The notes beneath the pieces are model-generated. The model made no database searches. It worked only from the letters and a program-made list of their open reading frames with translations, and had not been told where the DNA came from. Made by a program: the position numbers and the translations under genes. From Umbilicaria muhlenbergii (Eukaryota; Ascomycota; Lecanoromycetes; Umbilicariales; Umbilicariaceae), in contig KK106986.1 of assembly GCA_000611775.1 (NCBI GenBank), positions 1,440,147 to 1,504,146 on the forward strand: a stretch of DNA of 64,000 bases. The letters are read 5' to 3'. This document shows positions 35,854-48,340 of the stretch, piece by piece (position 1 is the first letter of the stretch; every line of letters starts with the position of its first letter).

Positions 35854-37544
35854 TTCTGCTGATCAATGAATAAAAGTCATCATCTTGATGACTAGAGCAG
35901 TACTGCTTCTCACTCTTTATTAATATATTTCTCATACTTCTTGATTAATTTCTTCACTCCCCTTAAGTTCTTGATGTTATATCAGGCATCATGCTCTGGC
36001 CTGTACCTCTTTCAGCAGACTAAGTATTTTATGATATGACTGCAGCCTCAGCAGCTCACTCATTTTCAAAGAAGTCTTTCAATTTCATAGTGATCATCAG
36101 CGCCATCTATCATTATAAAAGAGGGGTGTGTAAGTCTAGATCAGTTGTAAAAGTCATTCATGTTAACTGACTTTAAATGAGTTATGAAGATGATGTTGTG
36201 AATTTTTCATGCAGAGGGTAAGTTTAAATGATATGCAAGTCATTTTATTCATTCAGTGATTTGAAATGATCTGATGAATTGTTGTTTAATCTTTTTATTC
36301 AAAATTCCTGAAAGCTTATATCCCTGATGCAGGTGTAGTAGGACTTCATCATTAACAATAAAGAATTAAAGTTGTTAATTTAAATCATAATAATACTTGA
36401 CCTGCATGATCACTCAGGTGATAGTGTCTTTCACATTTATATAACTCAGCTGATAATTGAACATGATAGGCAGGAGGTCTCTTCTTCAATTTTTTTAAAA
36501 TCTCATTCATTCAGTAACTCATTCAGTAGCTCATTCAGCAGTTTATTTAATAACATGTTCTTCATCTGTAAAGTGTGCATCAACTGTGATGAGTTCATCA
36601 CTGACATTCTGTGCATTAGCTGCTATGGCGGGTCTTTTAATAAAATGATTCATTTAAAGTAGATTGAGTGCTTCTTTTGAATGAAAACTGAATAACATCT
36701 TATTCAGAGTTTGATGAGTTGCTGATCTGTAAGCATTATTTGAGGCAGCTTGAAGTCATGATAATATCATGAGTCATTCAGCTAGGTTCTTCATTGTCAT
36801 TAAATAATATTAAAGGGTGATTTCAGCTTGCTGATTAATGACCTTGAAAGCACTGTCAGTCTGAGGATGATAAGCAGTTGAATAGAACAAATTGATGTGA
36901 AGATGTTTAAATATTGCTCTTCATAAGTTTGTTACAAACTTGACATCATGATCTGATATTATCATGTTTGATAGATCTCATCTGAGTAAATCTAGCCTCA
37001 TGAGTAACTGTATCACTCATTTTTGACCCTCTCATGTGAATTTTCCAGGGACAAATGTGACTGCTTTGCTAAACTTGTCAGTTATTAACATGACGGTATT
37101 GAAACCTTCAACTGTGGTCAGTAGTCTCAGTATGAAGTTGAGGGTTATGATGTGAAAAGGCTGAGGTGAAGAGAGTATTAATTGCATTGATTCATAAAGG
37201 GCGTGCCGGGGTGTTTAATTTAACTGACATTGAGGGTAATACTGAATGAATTCATGCAGCTGCTTCAACAAGTTATGAATGTAAAGGTCTTGCATTAAAC
37301 ATTCATGTGTACAGGCATACCCTGAGTGACTCAGTTCATCATGAGTTAATTGAAAGACTTCCTTGATCAGGCCTGCAGAGATGCATAAATGAAGACTTTA
37401 TTCAAAGTCATCAAAGTAAATGAGCTTTCAGATTAGATGATAAGAAAGCTTCATGATGTTTTCTCTCAAAGCATCATTGTCTGAAATCATGATTTAAATG
37501 TGGTCTCATCATGATTCTGCATCATAGGCTTCAAGCAGCCTGAT
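35854..37544 (-). pseudogene. G6 integrase relic
   Basis: Minus-strand integrase with stops. Near 36,880-36,980 it reads IISDHDVKFVTNLW then HLHINLFYSTAYHPQTDSAF, the second catalytic Asp region and the HPQTDG-type block. The H2C2 and first Asp lie around 37,100-37,400 but are hard to read. Positions about 36,330-36,480 resemble the C-terminal beta-barrel (VKDTIT, HVQL). Remnant CpG-rich words occur at about 37,198-37,215. Confidence 0.75.
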
Positions 37545-39250
37545 TTAAAAAACTTCATTCATCTCAATTAAGTTAACTGCATAGACTGAGGCATATCCTG
37601 TAAGTAAAGAGTCTTTGAAGATGTCTTCCTTTAATTGAGTCACTTGATTCATCAGGCGTGCTTGAATGTCAGTAATGAGAGCATCAACTGTCAGGCTGTC
37701 AAGTGACTGATTTAATGAATTGAACATGCTGATACTGATTAGTTGAGATAAAGCATCTGAAATAATGTTTGTCTTGCCTATCTTATGCTGAATATTGAGG
37801 TGAAACTGTTGAAGATATTTACTGATGTGAATCAACTGTAGGTTCATCTTATCAATTAATGTTGTTGATGTCAGGCTTGACTGATGAATTATTTCTAGCA
37901 TAATGAAATGATTTGTATAAACAATTGTAAGCTTCTCAGCTGATTTCAGCATGTGGTGAATCTTTTGTATCAGTCATATGAGGCCAGTGACTTTGAGCTC
38001 AGTTGATCAGTAGTGAGTCTCAGTGTTAGTTAAAGCCTTGTTAAGAAAAAGTATTAACTTCATGCCTTTTTGACCTGTGATCAAACCATGACTTTCCTTC
38101 ATATAATAGACGTGAGCTTTGAACTTAAACTCTTTTGAAGTGTTCATGTCAGCATATAGCTGGCGCTTTGAGTCATAGTAAATAAGTATAATTAACTTAG
38201 TGAAGAGACTTTGCAGCTGATGAAAGTTGTTTAACTTAAAGGAAGTAAGCTCCTCAATAAAAGTTCTGTCAGTCATTGATTTGCAAGTGTTGCCTTCAAC
38301 ATTGTCAGGCTTTTCATTCATAAGTCTTTTTTCTGCTCAGTGTTTCTGTAAATCATGATTCAACCTCATTTTTTGTTCCTGCAGTAACTTTATGATGATG
38401 GCATAGTATAATATGTATTGACGTAGGTAGCTGATCATATTTAAGTATTTCTCAAGGGTGAAGAGCGTTCTGAGGAACTTTATATTGATAATAATAATGA
38501 GTTTATCTTCAGCAGTGGTGAGTCTCAAGGCATTGATGCATTGATTAAGCAGTTGAACTGTGAGATAGTTAAGAAAGAATTTCTTTAAAGAGAGGCATAT
38601 TTCTTTCTTCATCAGAGACTTGAAGATCTTGTTTAAATGTTTTAAGTGATCTTGCAATGAGTTTGACTTCATGTATATAACAATATCATCAACGTATGCC
38701 CTGAAGAAATCATGATGTGATTGTAGTATTCAATTGATCATTCACTGAACATAAGCTGATGAATTTTTATAACTCATGACAACTACTTTAAATATTTCTT
38801 GATCATGATGTGAGGAGACTGTGAGCTTGTGATGATCCTGTGATTTAACTCACTATTGGTAGAAGAAAGAGGCACAATTCACTGTTGATATAAAGTCTGC
38901 CTCTTGTACAGCAGTGAGAATATCTCCTTGACTTAAGATTGAGTAAGCATCAGGCATTGTTATCTGATTCAAAGCTCAAATATTGACTACTACATGACCT
39001 TTTCATTCATTGAGAGTTGTCTTTCAGACCACAAAATAGAGGTATGTAAAGAGTGTAGATTAAGTTGTTCATATTATACAATCTTGCTCATGCAGCTTGT
39101 TAAAAGCTTCATCAATGACTTCATGATCCTTAGTGCTTAGTGGGTAAACCTTGACTTGTTCAGGCTTATAGAGTTCCTTTCAATTGTTTAAAAGTGATAT
39201 TTTCATTCATTCATCCTCTGAGATGTCAGCAACATTGCTGTTATCCTCTC
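37545..39250 (-). pseudogene. G6 RT and RNase H relic
   Basis: Three adjoining open pieces read right to left. 38,337-38,672 is the RT thumb/connection (SLQDHLKHLNKIF, ICLSLKKFFLNY, LEKYLNMISYLRQYILYY). 38,007-38,321 is RNase H (RQLYADMNTSKEF, HVYYM). 37,545-37,952 is the RNase H end (HQSSLTST, KYLQQFHLNIQHK, ISDALSQL). The Asp of the RNase H D-A-S motif is Asn. RT palm lies at about 38,680-39,250 and is heavily broken. Confidence 0.85.
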
Positions 39251-42200
39251 ACAAACTTAAGTAACAGTTGATGACCTCACTCAAAGCTGTAGAAGCGGCC
39301 GTGATCTTATCATAAATTGTAACACTGTTTTGTAACTGCTGTTCTAGTTCAATGATAGCACTGAAGGTTATATAATAAGCGGTGATAGCAGTTAGTAAGG
39401 TATGAAAGGTAGATTTAACTTAGTTAATTAATGTAAAGGGACCTGTTTGAGGTAGTAAGTCAAGGCTTGCTAAAAAGCATTCATTCACTTCATACTCAAC
39501 AATGCAGCTTAATCATGTATGACGTGATATGATCACAGCTTTGTCAGAAGTGTTTCAGACTTCAATGTTAATAAGAGTATGATTAATAATTAAGGTGTAT
39601 GCATAAGCATCTGCTAACTTGCAATTCAGCTCAAATAAGAGATCTCAGTTGATAAGCAGTTCATGAAGAGGCTTGATTTAAATGATGATAAAGCTGTAAG
39701 CAGATATTGTCATCTGATCATTTAATAATAAGAGGCAGTTGATTTGATTCATGAGTGTAATAATGTTTAAATTCAGCTGAACATTTTCACAGCTTCCTAT
39801 TATCACCTTTTGTTGAGATAGTAGAATGTTGATTTACTTCAGAACTAAGATATCAGTTCTGATGAGCACATTTGCCTTTAAATCATTGATGATGTGAATC
39901 TCATGACATATGATCACGGTTCTATCATGATCAGCTGAGAAGAAGAGGTTTAATTTCACATAATCTTCAACTGCATGTGAGCTTGAGTTTAAACTTTGAA
40001 CTTTCATTGAAGAGGTCATCTTCTTGACTTTCACATTAAAGATGTGCTTCTTAAGAAAGTCTCAGTTGATTAAGCTGATGATATAATTAATATTTAAACA
40101 TATGAAGATGATTTAATCATCTTAAGAGAGTCTTGCCTGAACTGTGATGTAGTGTCATCCTTGAAATCTGTATCCTTTGGCTGAAACATTCATGACGTTC
40201 AACTGAACTAGCTTTTCATTTGATTGAACTAAGCTATCAGGAGCTGCAGGATAAGCTGATTTAAGTTTTAAGCTTAAATCTTTAAACACCTTGATCAGAT
40301 CATTGTTATGATCAGCTCATATGTGCTTATGAAAAGCATTATTTGAGCTGAAGGCTTCTGAGCAGCAGCAGCAATGATAAAAAGTCTGCTTGATTGCATG
40401 ATTAACATCAACATCATCATTGACCTCAGAAGCTTCTTCATAAAAGACCTCATAAAAGGCCTGATTTTCTTCAATGATGTAATTCACTCAATTGTTTTCC
40501 TGCTCATATTGATCATTATTATAGTAGTCATTTTCATAGTCATTGAACTGATTAAACTGATCAGTCAGTTCACCATGATAAGCCCTAGGCTGTTGAGGGT
40601 AGTTAAGCTGATAAGATACATTAGAGGGCTGATAACTGTTGTCATTTCTTTGATTGTAAGATGACTGGTCAAGTCACTGACTCAGAGGCTCATGATACAA
40701 ATTTGTAGATTCATTTTCACTTGTGAGTTGAAACAGCTGATGTGAAGTATAATCAGCTTGTGATGAGATCATAAGGTTTCACTACTGCATCAGATTAAAC
40801 TGCTGGTTCTGAGTGAATGACATCAGATGAGGAACAAAGGAGGAAGATTATTGATTATAAATGAACAACATTAAATGAGGAACAAAAGAAGAAAAATCTT
40901 AATAAGTGATCTGATCAGGATGATCTGAAGTAGGAAAGAAGAACTGTTGATAAGAAGACTGATATGAAGATTGATATTAACCTTAACTAAGAAAATTAAA
41001 ATGAAAATCATCATACTGACTGCTCTGAACACCTTTGAACTGAGGATCTTAATTATCATGCTCTCAGTCATGCTGATCACTCATGCATTATTTATCATGT
41101 TAATGCATGTCTCATTAAGTGTCCTTCTTAAGCTTTAGGTTCTGAATGAACTGATTAACTGTGATGATGTTGATAGGTGAGTTGACAAAAGCTTATAAAT
41201 CAGTGATGATGTTCTGATAAGCAAAAGTCAGTTGATTTTCAACATTGTTGATATTAATTGACTTGACGTGACGCAGAATAATTTAAACATAGGTTGCAGG
41301 CTCTTGATGATTACATGTGTCAATCATGATGTATTTAATGAAGATGAGGCTCATGAGAGAAACTGCTGCAGATTTCTTAAACCTGTTCTTCAGAGCTTGA
41401 CATCATTCTTCAACATCATTCTCATCATTTCAGAGGCCTATTCTTTCAAGATTTGAAAGCTCAGATATGTATCAGGTTAAAGCAGAACCTTGAAGACAAA
41501 TGTTTAAGTTAACTTGAATTAATTAAACCCCTTTGATCATGATCATATCATGAATCCGCTCAATAAACAACATAACATTATGATAGTAGATGTTTTTATT
41601 AACAATAGTGATCTCACTGTCCCTGTGAGACTTATCAAGGTAAGGGTTGAATAGATCAATTTCATTCACTTTTTAATGAATGAATGATGCAGGTACAATC
41701 ATGAATGTAGTGACAAAATTGATAAAATTTGTAGAAGCAGTTTCAGTCATGCTGTTTTTATTATTGCCTGCTTGTTGAATTATCATGACAGCTGTGACTG
41801 CTTAAGCTATTAAATTAATGAGCTTTTGTTGTTGAGTATTAATGAAACCTTGATCTTCTCTTATTCTTTAATCAGGAAAGCCTGCTCTTTCATTATTTAT
41901 CATTTAATTGATGATATTTATTGAAGAGCTCTGACGTCTGGCTGTGTCAGTTTCACTTAAAGAAGTGATGGAATCAGCTGTTGAACTTGACAGTTCTCTG
42001 AAAACTGAGCTCATAAAGACTTAGCTGAAGAGGTGATTCAAGATCTCATTAAGTGCTTGATTTAAATCTCAGCGTAGACGTGACTTGTCAGTAGCTCACT
42101 CAGCAAGTCAGGTGAGAAGCTCTCTTGAGTTTAACTGAGTTTGACATTCAGTGTGATGTTTGAAGAGCTGGTTTGACTGAGTTCATCTGCATGTAGCTTG

Positions 42201-42555
42201 AGTTATAACTTGTTGTTTCAAGGCAGTGATATCTGAAGCTCAGGTATGCTCAGAATTAATGAAATTCTGAAGTTGAAAACACAAATTGATGATAACTGAG
42301 TTCAAAACAGAGGGAGCTGAACTGAAAGTCAACTTGATTGAACACTCATGAGGAGTTTTAGTGATGAAGTAGCTCAGCAGTTTGTTGATGACATGACTGC
42401 CTTGAACTTGACTAGGTGACTCAGAGACTCAGCTTGATGCTCATGAGAGGTTTAATGACAGTGAAGACCTGATTGACTCACTTATATGAACTGATACAAG
42501 GAGGCTTGATTCAATTAAGCAGTTTATGATGCTTAATTTGATGTTGTTATCAAAT
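39251..42555 (-). pseudogene. G6 gag and protease relic plus leader
   Basis: The open piece at 39,834-40,034 (ADHDRTVIICHEIHIINDLKANVLI) resembles the protease-to-RT linker seen in this lineage, with a protease around 39,500-40,100. Gag should occupy about 40,200-42,100 on the minus strand: Gln/Tyr/Asn-rich text at 40,340-41,080 and charged text beyond. Plus-strand open frames at 40,374-40,664 and 41,268-41,456 look like shadows. No CCHC knuckle could be found. The last 400 bp before the LTR are leader. Confidence 0.6.
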
Positions 42556-42705
42556 TGTTGAACTTGTTTCATATGTAATTGTAGAAAGAATTATTATTTT
42601 AGTAATGACACTGAAGCCTGTTATATATAAGCTAAACTACGCTAAACCTAACTAGGTAAACTAGAGAAGTTAGTATGACAGTGAAGTCATGATATAATCA
42701 TAACA
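42556..42705 (-). repeat. G6 5' LTR
   Basis: 150 bp, TGTTGAACTTG to AATCATAACA on the plus strand, followed by TSD TTAAT. Confidence 0.92.
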
Positions 42706-42710
42706 TTAAT

Positions 42711-44456
42711 CTTAAATCATGCTACTGAGTCACTGCTTAAACTCACGCATTATTATTAAACAAAAGGAAAAAGCTCCTCATCATTTAAAATCAACCTCAG
42801 CTGAACAGGCCCTGAATGAATCAACTGAATAACCTCTGAATGAATCAGCTGAACAGGCCCTGAATGAAACTTTAAATGAGTTAATTACTCATTATGTGAA
42901 AGCAGATGATTTCTGTCAGGAAATTTTAAACTTATTACAAATTAAGACAAGACATTTAACAAAGATCTCTCTCAGTGACTGCACTGAGGACAAAGGCTGA
43001 CTGCTTTATTAAAAATGTGTATGAGTCTCAGGCATTAATAATGACCTGAATTAAAACAAATTACAACAATGATTGATTCAGAAAGCTCATGAACAGCTGA
43101 TGATAAAACATATTAAACATCAAAAGACTTTAAAACTGTTCACACGCTCCTATTATTGACCTTGAATGAACTGAACAATAAGTTAATTTGTTCAAAATTG
43201 CCACATCTGCTGCTGAATGAAGAACATGAATGAGCAGTATCAAGAAGTCCTGAAATCACTTTTAATTTCAAGTCACTCATGACAAGATATTTCACTTGAC
43301 TTGATTATCAAGTTACTTGAAAATGAAGGATTCAATACAATCCTGATAATCATTTACAGACTGATCAAGAAGAGACATTATATCTTTTCTTCAACAGATA
43401 AAAATGAGAGAACATTAATGAAATACATCACAAAGTTATTGCTTCAAAATGTATGAAGATTTCATGAGTTATCACAAACAATAACATCAGACTGCAGATC
43501 ACAATTTATCACAGTACTGTGAAAACACTTTTGTGAACAACTTTAAATCAGATTAAAACCTTCAACTGCTTTTCATTCAGAGACAGACAGGCAGTCTGAA
43601 AATACAAATGTAAATATTAAATATTATCTTAAAGCATTCATGAACTATCAGCAAGATGACTGAACTAAATAATTATTAATGATTAAGTTTACAGTCAACA
43701 ATGCAGATTCTGACTTCATTAAAGTTTCACTCTTCTTTGTGAATAAAGAATATCATTCTTGAATGAGCTTTAACCTTAAATGATTGATCACTCTGCTGTT
43801 GACAAGAGAATGAATTCTGAAGGAAAAAGCTGATTTCATAATGAATCATATGAAGGCTCTACATGTGATGTTATAAGACAACATGACAGTAGCACAACTT
43901 CAACAAGAAGATTTCATGAACAGAACTTAAATATTGACCTCAACATATAAAGTGAGAGACCTGATATGATTGTTAATGAAAAACATTTAAATGACTCACT
44001 TATTTAAAAAGCTGAATCACAAGAATGAAAAACCTTTTCAAATCAAGAAGAAAATATCAACTTAAACATATGAGCTTAAATTGCTTAAATCAATAAAGAT
44101 ACATCCTGTCTTTCACATCTTTTTACTACAACTCACTGTGAATGATCCTTTGCCTGAACAAATTGAGTCATCATCATCACTGATAATAACTGAACAGGCT
44201 GAACTGAAATGAGAAGTTGAACAAATTAACAATAACTGTTGATGAAAAAACAGACTACAGTACAGAGTGACATGAAAAAAGTACTCACTTAACAAGACCT
44301 GATACAACACTGATGAATTCAAACACTCACCTGAACTAAAAGAGGCGTTTCATGAGCAGTACTCAAATAAGCCGGCTGAGTCATCAAATACATCAACAAC
44401 AAAGCAGAAAAGTAAATGATCAGCTCATGAAGCTCATTAAATAAAGAAGAAGATAA
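42711..44456 (+). pseudogene. G2a integrase and chromodomain relic
   Basis: Continues the G2a frame after G6. Positions about 42,790-42,890 hold a repeated 24-33-bp unit (Glu-Gln-Ala/Thr-Leu-Asn). The integrase core shows CRSQFITVLWKHF and STAFHSETDRQSENTN near 43,490-43,620, the second Asp/Glu region. At about 44,200-44,345 the text LQYRVTWKKYSLNKTWY fits a chromodomain-like tail. The final 256 bp (44,201-44,456) recur at 50,692-50,947. Confidence 0.82.
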
Positions 44457-44624
44457 TGTCAAGTTTGCATTTAAACATTAAATTAAATCAAATGATTTAA
44501 ATGATGTACTAAACTGAATGACTGAACAGGTTAACACTGAATGACTGAATGAGTTAACAATGATTAAATTAATGAGTTTAACATGCACATAAAAACTTTA
44601 ATCTTCATGCTCTTTCTTCCTTTT

Positions 44625-44909
44625 TGTCAGAACTATGTAGATTATGAATTAATGCATATGTTTAACAGCTGACATTTAGCTACAGAGAAGAATTTTAGTC
44701 TAAGAAGCAAAAAAAAGAAAGAGCATGAAGATCAAAGCTTTCATATGCATGTTAAACTCATTAATCTAAATTGCTGCTAACTCATTCAGTCATTCAGCGC
44801 TAACTCATTCAGTCATTCAGCATTAACTCATTCAGTTGTTCAATTCAGTACATCATTCAGATCATTTAAATTATTTAATTTAATTCAATGTTTAAGCATA
44901 AACTTGACA
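44625..44909 (-). repeat. G2b 3' LTR
   Basis: Starts TGTCAGAACTATGTAG and ends TAAACTTGACA; holds three copies of the 23-bp unit (TAACTCATTCAGTCATTCAG on the plus strand). Confidence 0.9.
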
Positions 44910-47170
44910 CTACTTTTCTCTTTATTTAATGAGCTTCATGAACTGATTATTTACTTTTCTGCTTTGTCATTAATGTATTCAGTGATTTAACTGACTTATC
45001 TGAGTACCTTTCATGAAATGCCTGCTTCAGTTTAAGTGAGTGTTTGAATTCATCAGTGTTATATCAGGTCTTATTAAATGAATATTTTTTTCATGTCACT
45101 CTGTACTGTAGTCTGTTTCTTCATTAATGACTGTCATTAATTTGTTCAACTTCTCATTTCAGTTCAGCCTGTTCAGTTATTACTGATGACGGTGATGACT
45201 CAATTTGACCAGGCAAAGGATCATTCACAGTGAGTTGTAATAAAAAGATGTGAAAAACAAAGTGTATTTTCATTGACTTAAGCAGTTTAAGTTTATATGC
45301 TTAAGCTGATACTTTCTTCTTGATTTAAAAAGGTTCTTCATTCTTGTGATTCAGCTTTTTGAACAAGTGAGTCATTTAAATGTTCTTTATAAACAATCAT
45401 ATCAGGTCTTTCACTTGATATGTTGAGGTTAATATTTAAGTTCAGTTTATGAAGTCTTTCTGCTGAAGTTGTGCTGCTGTCATGTTCTCTTGTAACATCA
45501 CATGTAAAGCTTTCATATGATTCATTATGAAATCAGCTTTTTTCTTCAGAATTCATTCTCTTGTCAGCAGCAGTGAGGTGATCAATCATTCAAGGTTGAA
45601 GCTCATTCAGAGGTGATATTCCTTATTCACAAAGAATGATGAAACTTTGATAAAGTCAGAATCTGCATTGTTGACTGTAAACTCAATCATTGACAATCAT
45701 TTTGCTCAGTCATCTTGCTGATAGTTCACAAATACTTTAAGATATTGTTTAATATTTACATTTGCATTTTCAGACTGCTCATCTGTCTCTGAATGAAAAG
45801 CGGTTGAAGGTTTCAATCTGATTCAAAGTCATTCACATAGGTACTTTTAAAGTAATGTCACAAATTGTGATCCTCAGTCTGATGTAATTGTCTGTGATAA
45901 TTCATGAAATCTTCATACATTTTGAAGTAAGAGTTCAGTAATATATTCAACTGACATTCTCTCATTCTTATTTATTAAACAAGAGATATAATGTCTCTTC
46001 TTGATTAATCTGCAAATGATTGTCAGGATTGTGTTGAACCCTTCACTTTCAAGTAACTCAATAATCAAATTGAGTGAAATATCTTGTCATGAATGACTTG
46101 AAATTAAAAGTGATTTCAGAGCTCCTTAATACTGCTTATTCATGTTCTTTGTTCAGCAGCAGATGTGACAATTTGAACAAAATGATTAACTGTTCAATTC
46201 ATTCAGAGTCAGTAGTAAGAGTGTGCAAGCAGTTTTAAAGTTTTTCAGTGTTTAATATGTTTTATCATCAGCTGTTCATGAGCTTCCTGAATCAATCATC
46301 ATCATAATTTATTTTAATTTAAATCATTATTAACTTCTGAGACTCATACCTGTTCCTGATACAGTAATTGATCATTTGAATCCTCAGTATAATCATTAAG
46401 AGAGATTTTGATTGAATGTCTTGCTCTGATTCATAATAAATTTAGAATTTCCTGGCAGAAATCATCTGCTTTCACATAATGAGTAATCAACTCATTTAAA
46501 GTCTTGTTCAAGACCTGTTCACCTGATTTGTTTAAAGTTTGTTCAGTTGATTCATTCAGGGTCTGTTCAGCTGATTTATTCAATGTCTGTTTGACTGATT
46601 TTAAAAGATGAGGAGCTCTTTTCTTTTGTTTAATAATAATGCATAAGTTTAAGCAGTGACTCAGTAGCATGATTTGAGATTAATATTGTAATCACTCATT
46701 ATTTTTATTCTTCTTTAGTTGATCACCTGAGTGTTTAGTGAGTGCATTCACCTTTTCATTTTCTTTGTCAGTTCAGTAAGTGATTATAAAGTTAAATTAT
46801 GAGAGGAATTCAGCTCATCTGACTTGTCTGCAAGTTAATTTCTTGATTATTATAAAGTACTTCAGGACTTTATGATCTGTTAAGATTTAAATCAGATCCT
46901 CTGTTCCTGTCAGTTCAATGCATTATTCTTTTAAACTTTAAATGATGATCAACAATTCTTTGTCATAAATCTCATAATTACATTCAGCTGATATGAGTTT
47001 CTTAGAGAAAAATGTCACTGAATGTAATAATTTTTAATCATCTTTCTGAGATAATACTCCTGTGAATATTAGATCAGATGAGTCACATTTAAGATAACAT
47101 GTTCAGATTCAGTTGAAGCATTGTAATACTGACATGTTAATCAGTTGATTCTTTAGTTCACTAAACACTT
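44910..47170 (-). pseudogene. G2b chromodomain, integrase and RNase H relic
   Basis: Read right to left: RNase H at about 46,750-47,170, linker with four 8-residue repeats (NKSAEQTL, NESTEQTL and variants) in the open piece 46,431-46,670, integrase at about 45,400-46,400, then the chromodomain-like tail at about 44,950-45,200. An open frame at 44,113-44,322 on this strand belongs to the G2a side and is a shadow. Matches G2a part by part with TG/CA differences. Confidence 0.8.
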
Positions 47171-48340
47171 GAAGACATTATTTAATTTATATATTAAAAA
47201 GTATATTCTTGCCTGTCAGTCTGATTAAAGATTTTGTGATTTTAGAATATCCCTTTATGAATCATCAGTAAAAGTTACAAAAATTTAAGAATGCCTGCAG
47301 CTGTTTTAAGTTGATCAGTATCTCTCAAGTCTTAATGATTGTGATCTTTTTAAAGTTCACTCAGATGTCATGACGTTTTATGATTAATTTTAAGTATTGA
47401 GTTTCAATCTTGTGAAAATCACACTTCTTGATTTCAGCTTGTAAATTTGCCTTCCTCAGTCATTTTAGAACAGTTTAAACATGAGTTCAGTGTTCAGACA
47501 GAGACTCTGAATAGATCAGGATATTATTCAAATATGTTATATAACATGTGTTCAATAAATTAAATAGTATGTCATTAATAAAATGCTGAAAGGTGACTGA
47601 TCTGTTAATGAGTCTGAAAGGCAAGATCTTATATTTGTAAAAATCATGCCTTGTTTGAAAGGTTGTCAGATCTTCAGATTCAGAATTCATTCATATGCAG
47701 TGAAATGCCTGTTGTATATTAATCTTGATGAAGTATTTTGTCTTTGAAATCTGAGTCAGAGTTTCCTCAATTAAAGACAATGAATATCAGTCTTTCTTCA
47801 TAATTGAATTCAGCTTTCAGTAGTCAATGCACAGTCATAAAGACTCATCTTTCTTTCATATAAACAGAATTGATGAAGTTACTGATGATTAACTGACTTT
47901 TATGAAGCTTTTTTGCAAGTTATCTTTTATGTAGTTCTTCATCACTACCAGTTCTTCATGTGACATGTTGTAGAGAGATGTGTACTTTAGCTTTTGCTCA
48001 TCCTTTAAGACAATCTTGTGATCATAGAGTTAATGCAGAGGGAGTTCATTTGCAGCCTTTTTAAAGAAGACATCAATCAAATCATGATATTCAGAAGGGA
48101 GAATCACTTTGATATTTAATTCACTTAACTTTAATTCAAAGTTTAATGCTTCCTCAATCTGTTGAATAAAGATAATAAAGATTTCATTGTCTTTCTTTAT
48201 ATTCAATGTGAAGGGTGCTGCATCAATCATCTTGATATTAACTGCATGTGAGGGGTTATTACTCTTTGATGCAGAGGCTGATTTGAGATCTGCTTTTGTG
48301 ATGAATTTCTTCAGGATCTAATAAGGTTTCAGTGATTCAA
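47171..48340 (-). pseudogene. G2b reverse transcriptase relic
   Basis: The open piece 48,030-48,230 is the pre-RT segment (LNIKVILPSEYHDLIDVFF). 47,487-47,690 holds the palm: YKYKILPFRLINRSVTFQ, then TYLNNILIYSE where YLDD has become YLNN. It lacks the mosaic insert found in G2a at 34,254-34,517, so this copy shows the original layout. Confidence 0.88.

Larger units (their letters stand above)
35704..42705 (-). mobile_element. G6: Ty3/gypsy element inside G2a (TSD TTAAT)
   Basis: 7,002 bp, two 150-bp LTRs (35,704-35,853 and 42,556-42,705), TSD TTAAT at 35,699-35,703 and 42,706-42,710. On the minus strand the LTR starts TGTTATGATTATATCATG. Order along the minus strand: LTR, gag, protease, RT, RNase H, integrase, LTR. 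It belongs to a different gypsy lineage from the others (short LTRs; RNase H block LYADMNTSKEF). Confidence 0.92.

Noticed and set aside
40374-40664. Plus-strand open frame rich in Ile/Leu/Val as a membrane protein
   Set aside because: It is antisense to the G6 gag region; the hydrophobic text arises from reverse reading of Asn/Asp/Tyr-rich codons in AT-rich DNA.
35704-42705. The 150-bp repeats as MITEs
   Set aside because: They are direct, equal in length, start TG and end CA (one strand decayed), share a TSD only at the outer edges, and enclose gag-pol: they are LTRs.
44457-44909. Head-to-head LTRs as a single palindromic element
   Set aside because: The CTTTT target duplication and the resumption of the left LTR at 50,607 show that it is a G2b insertion into a G2a LTR in the opposite orientation.
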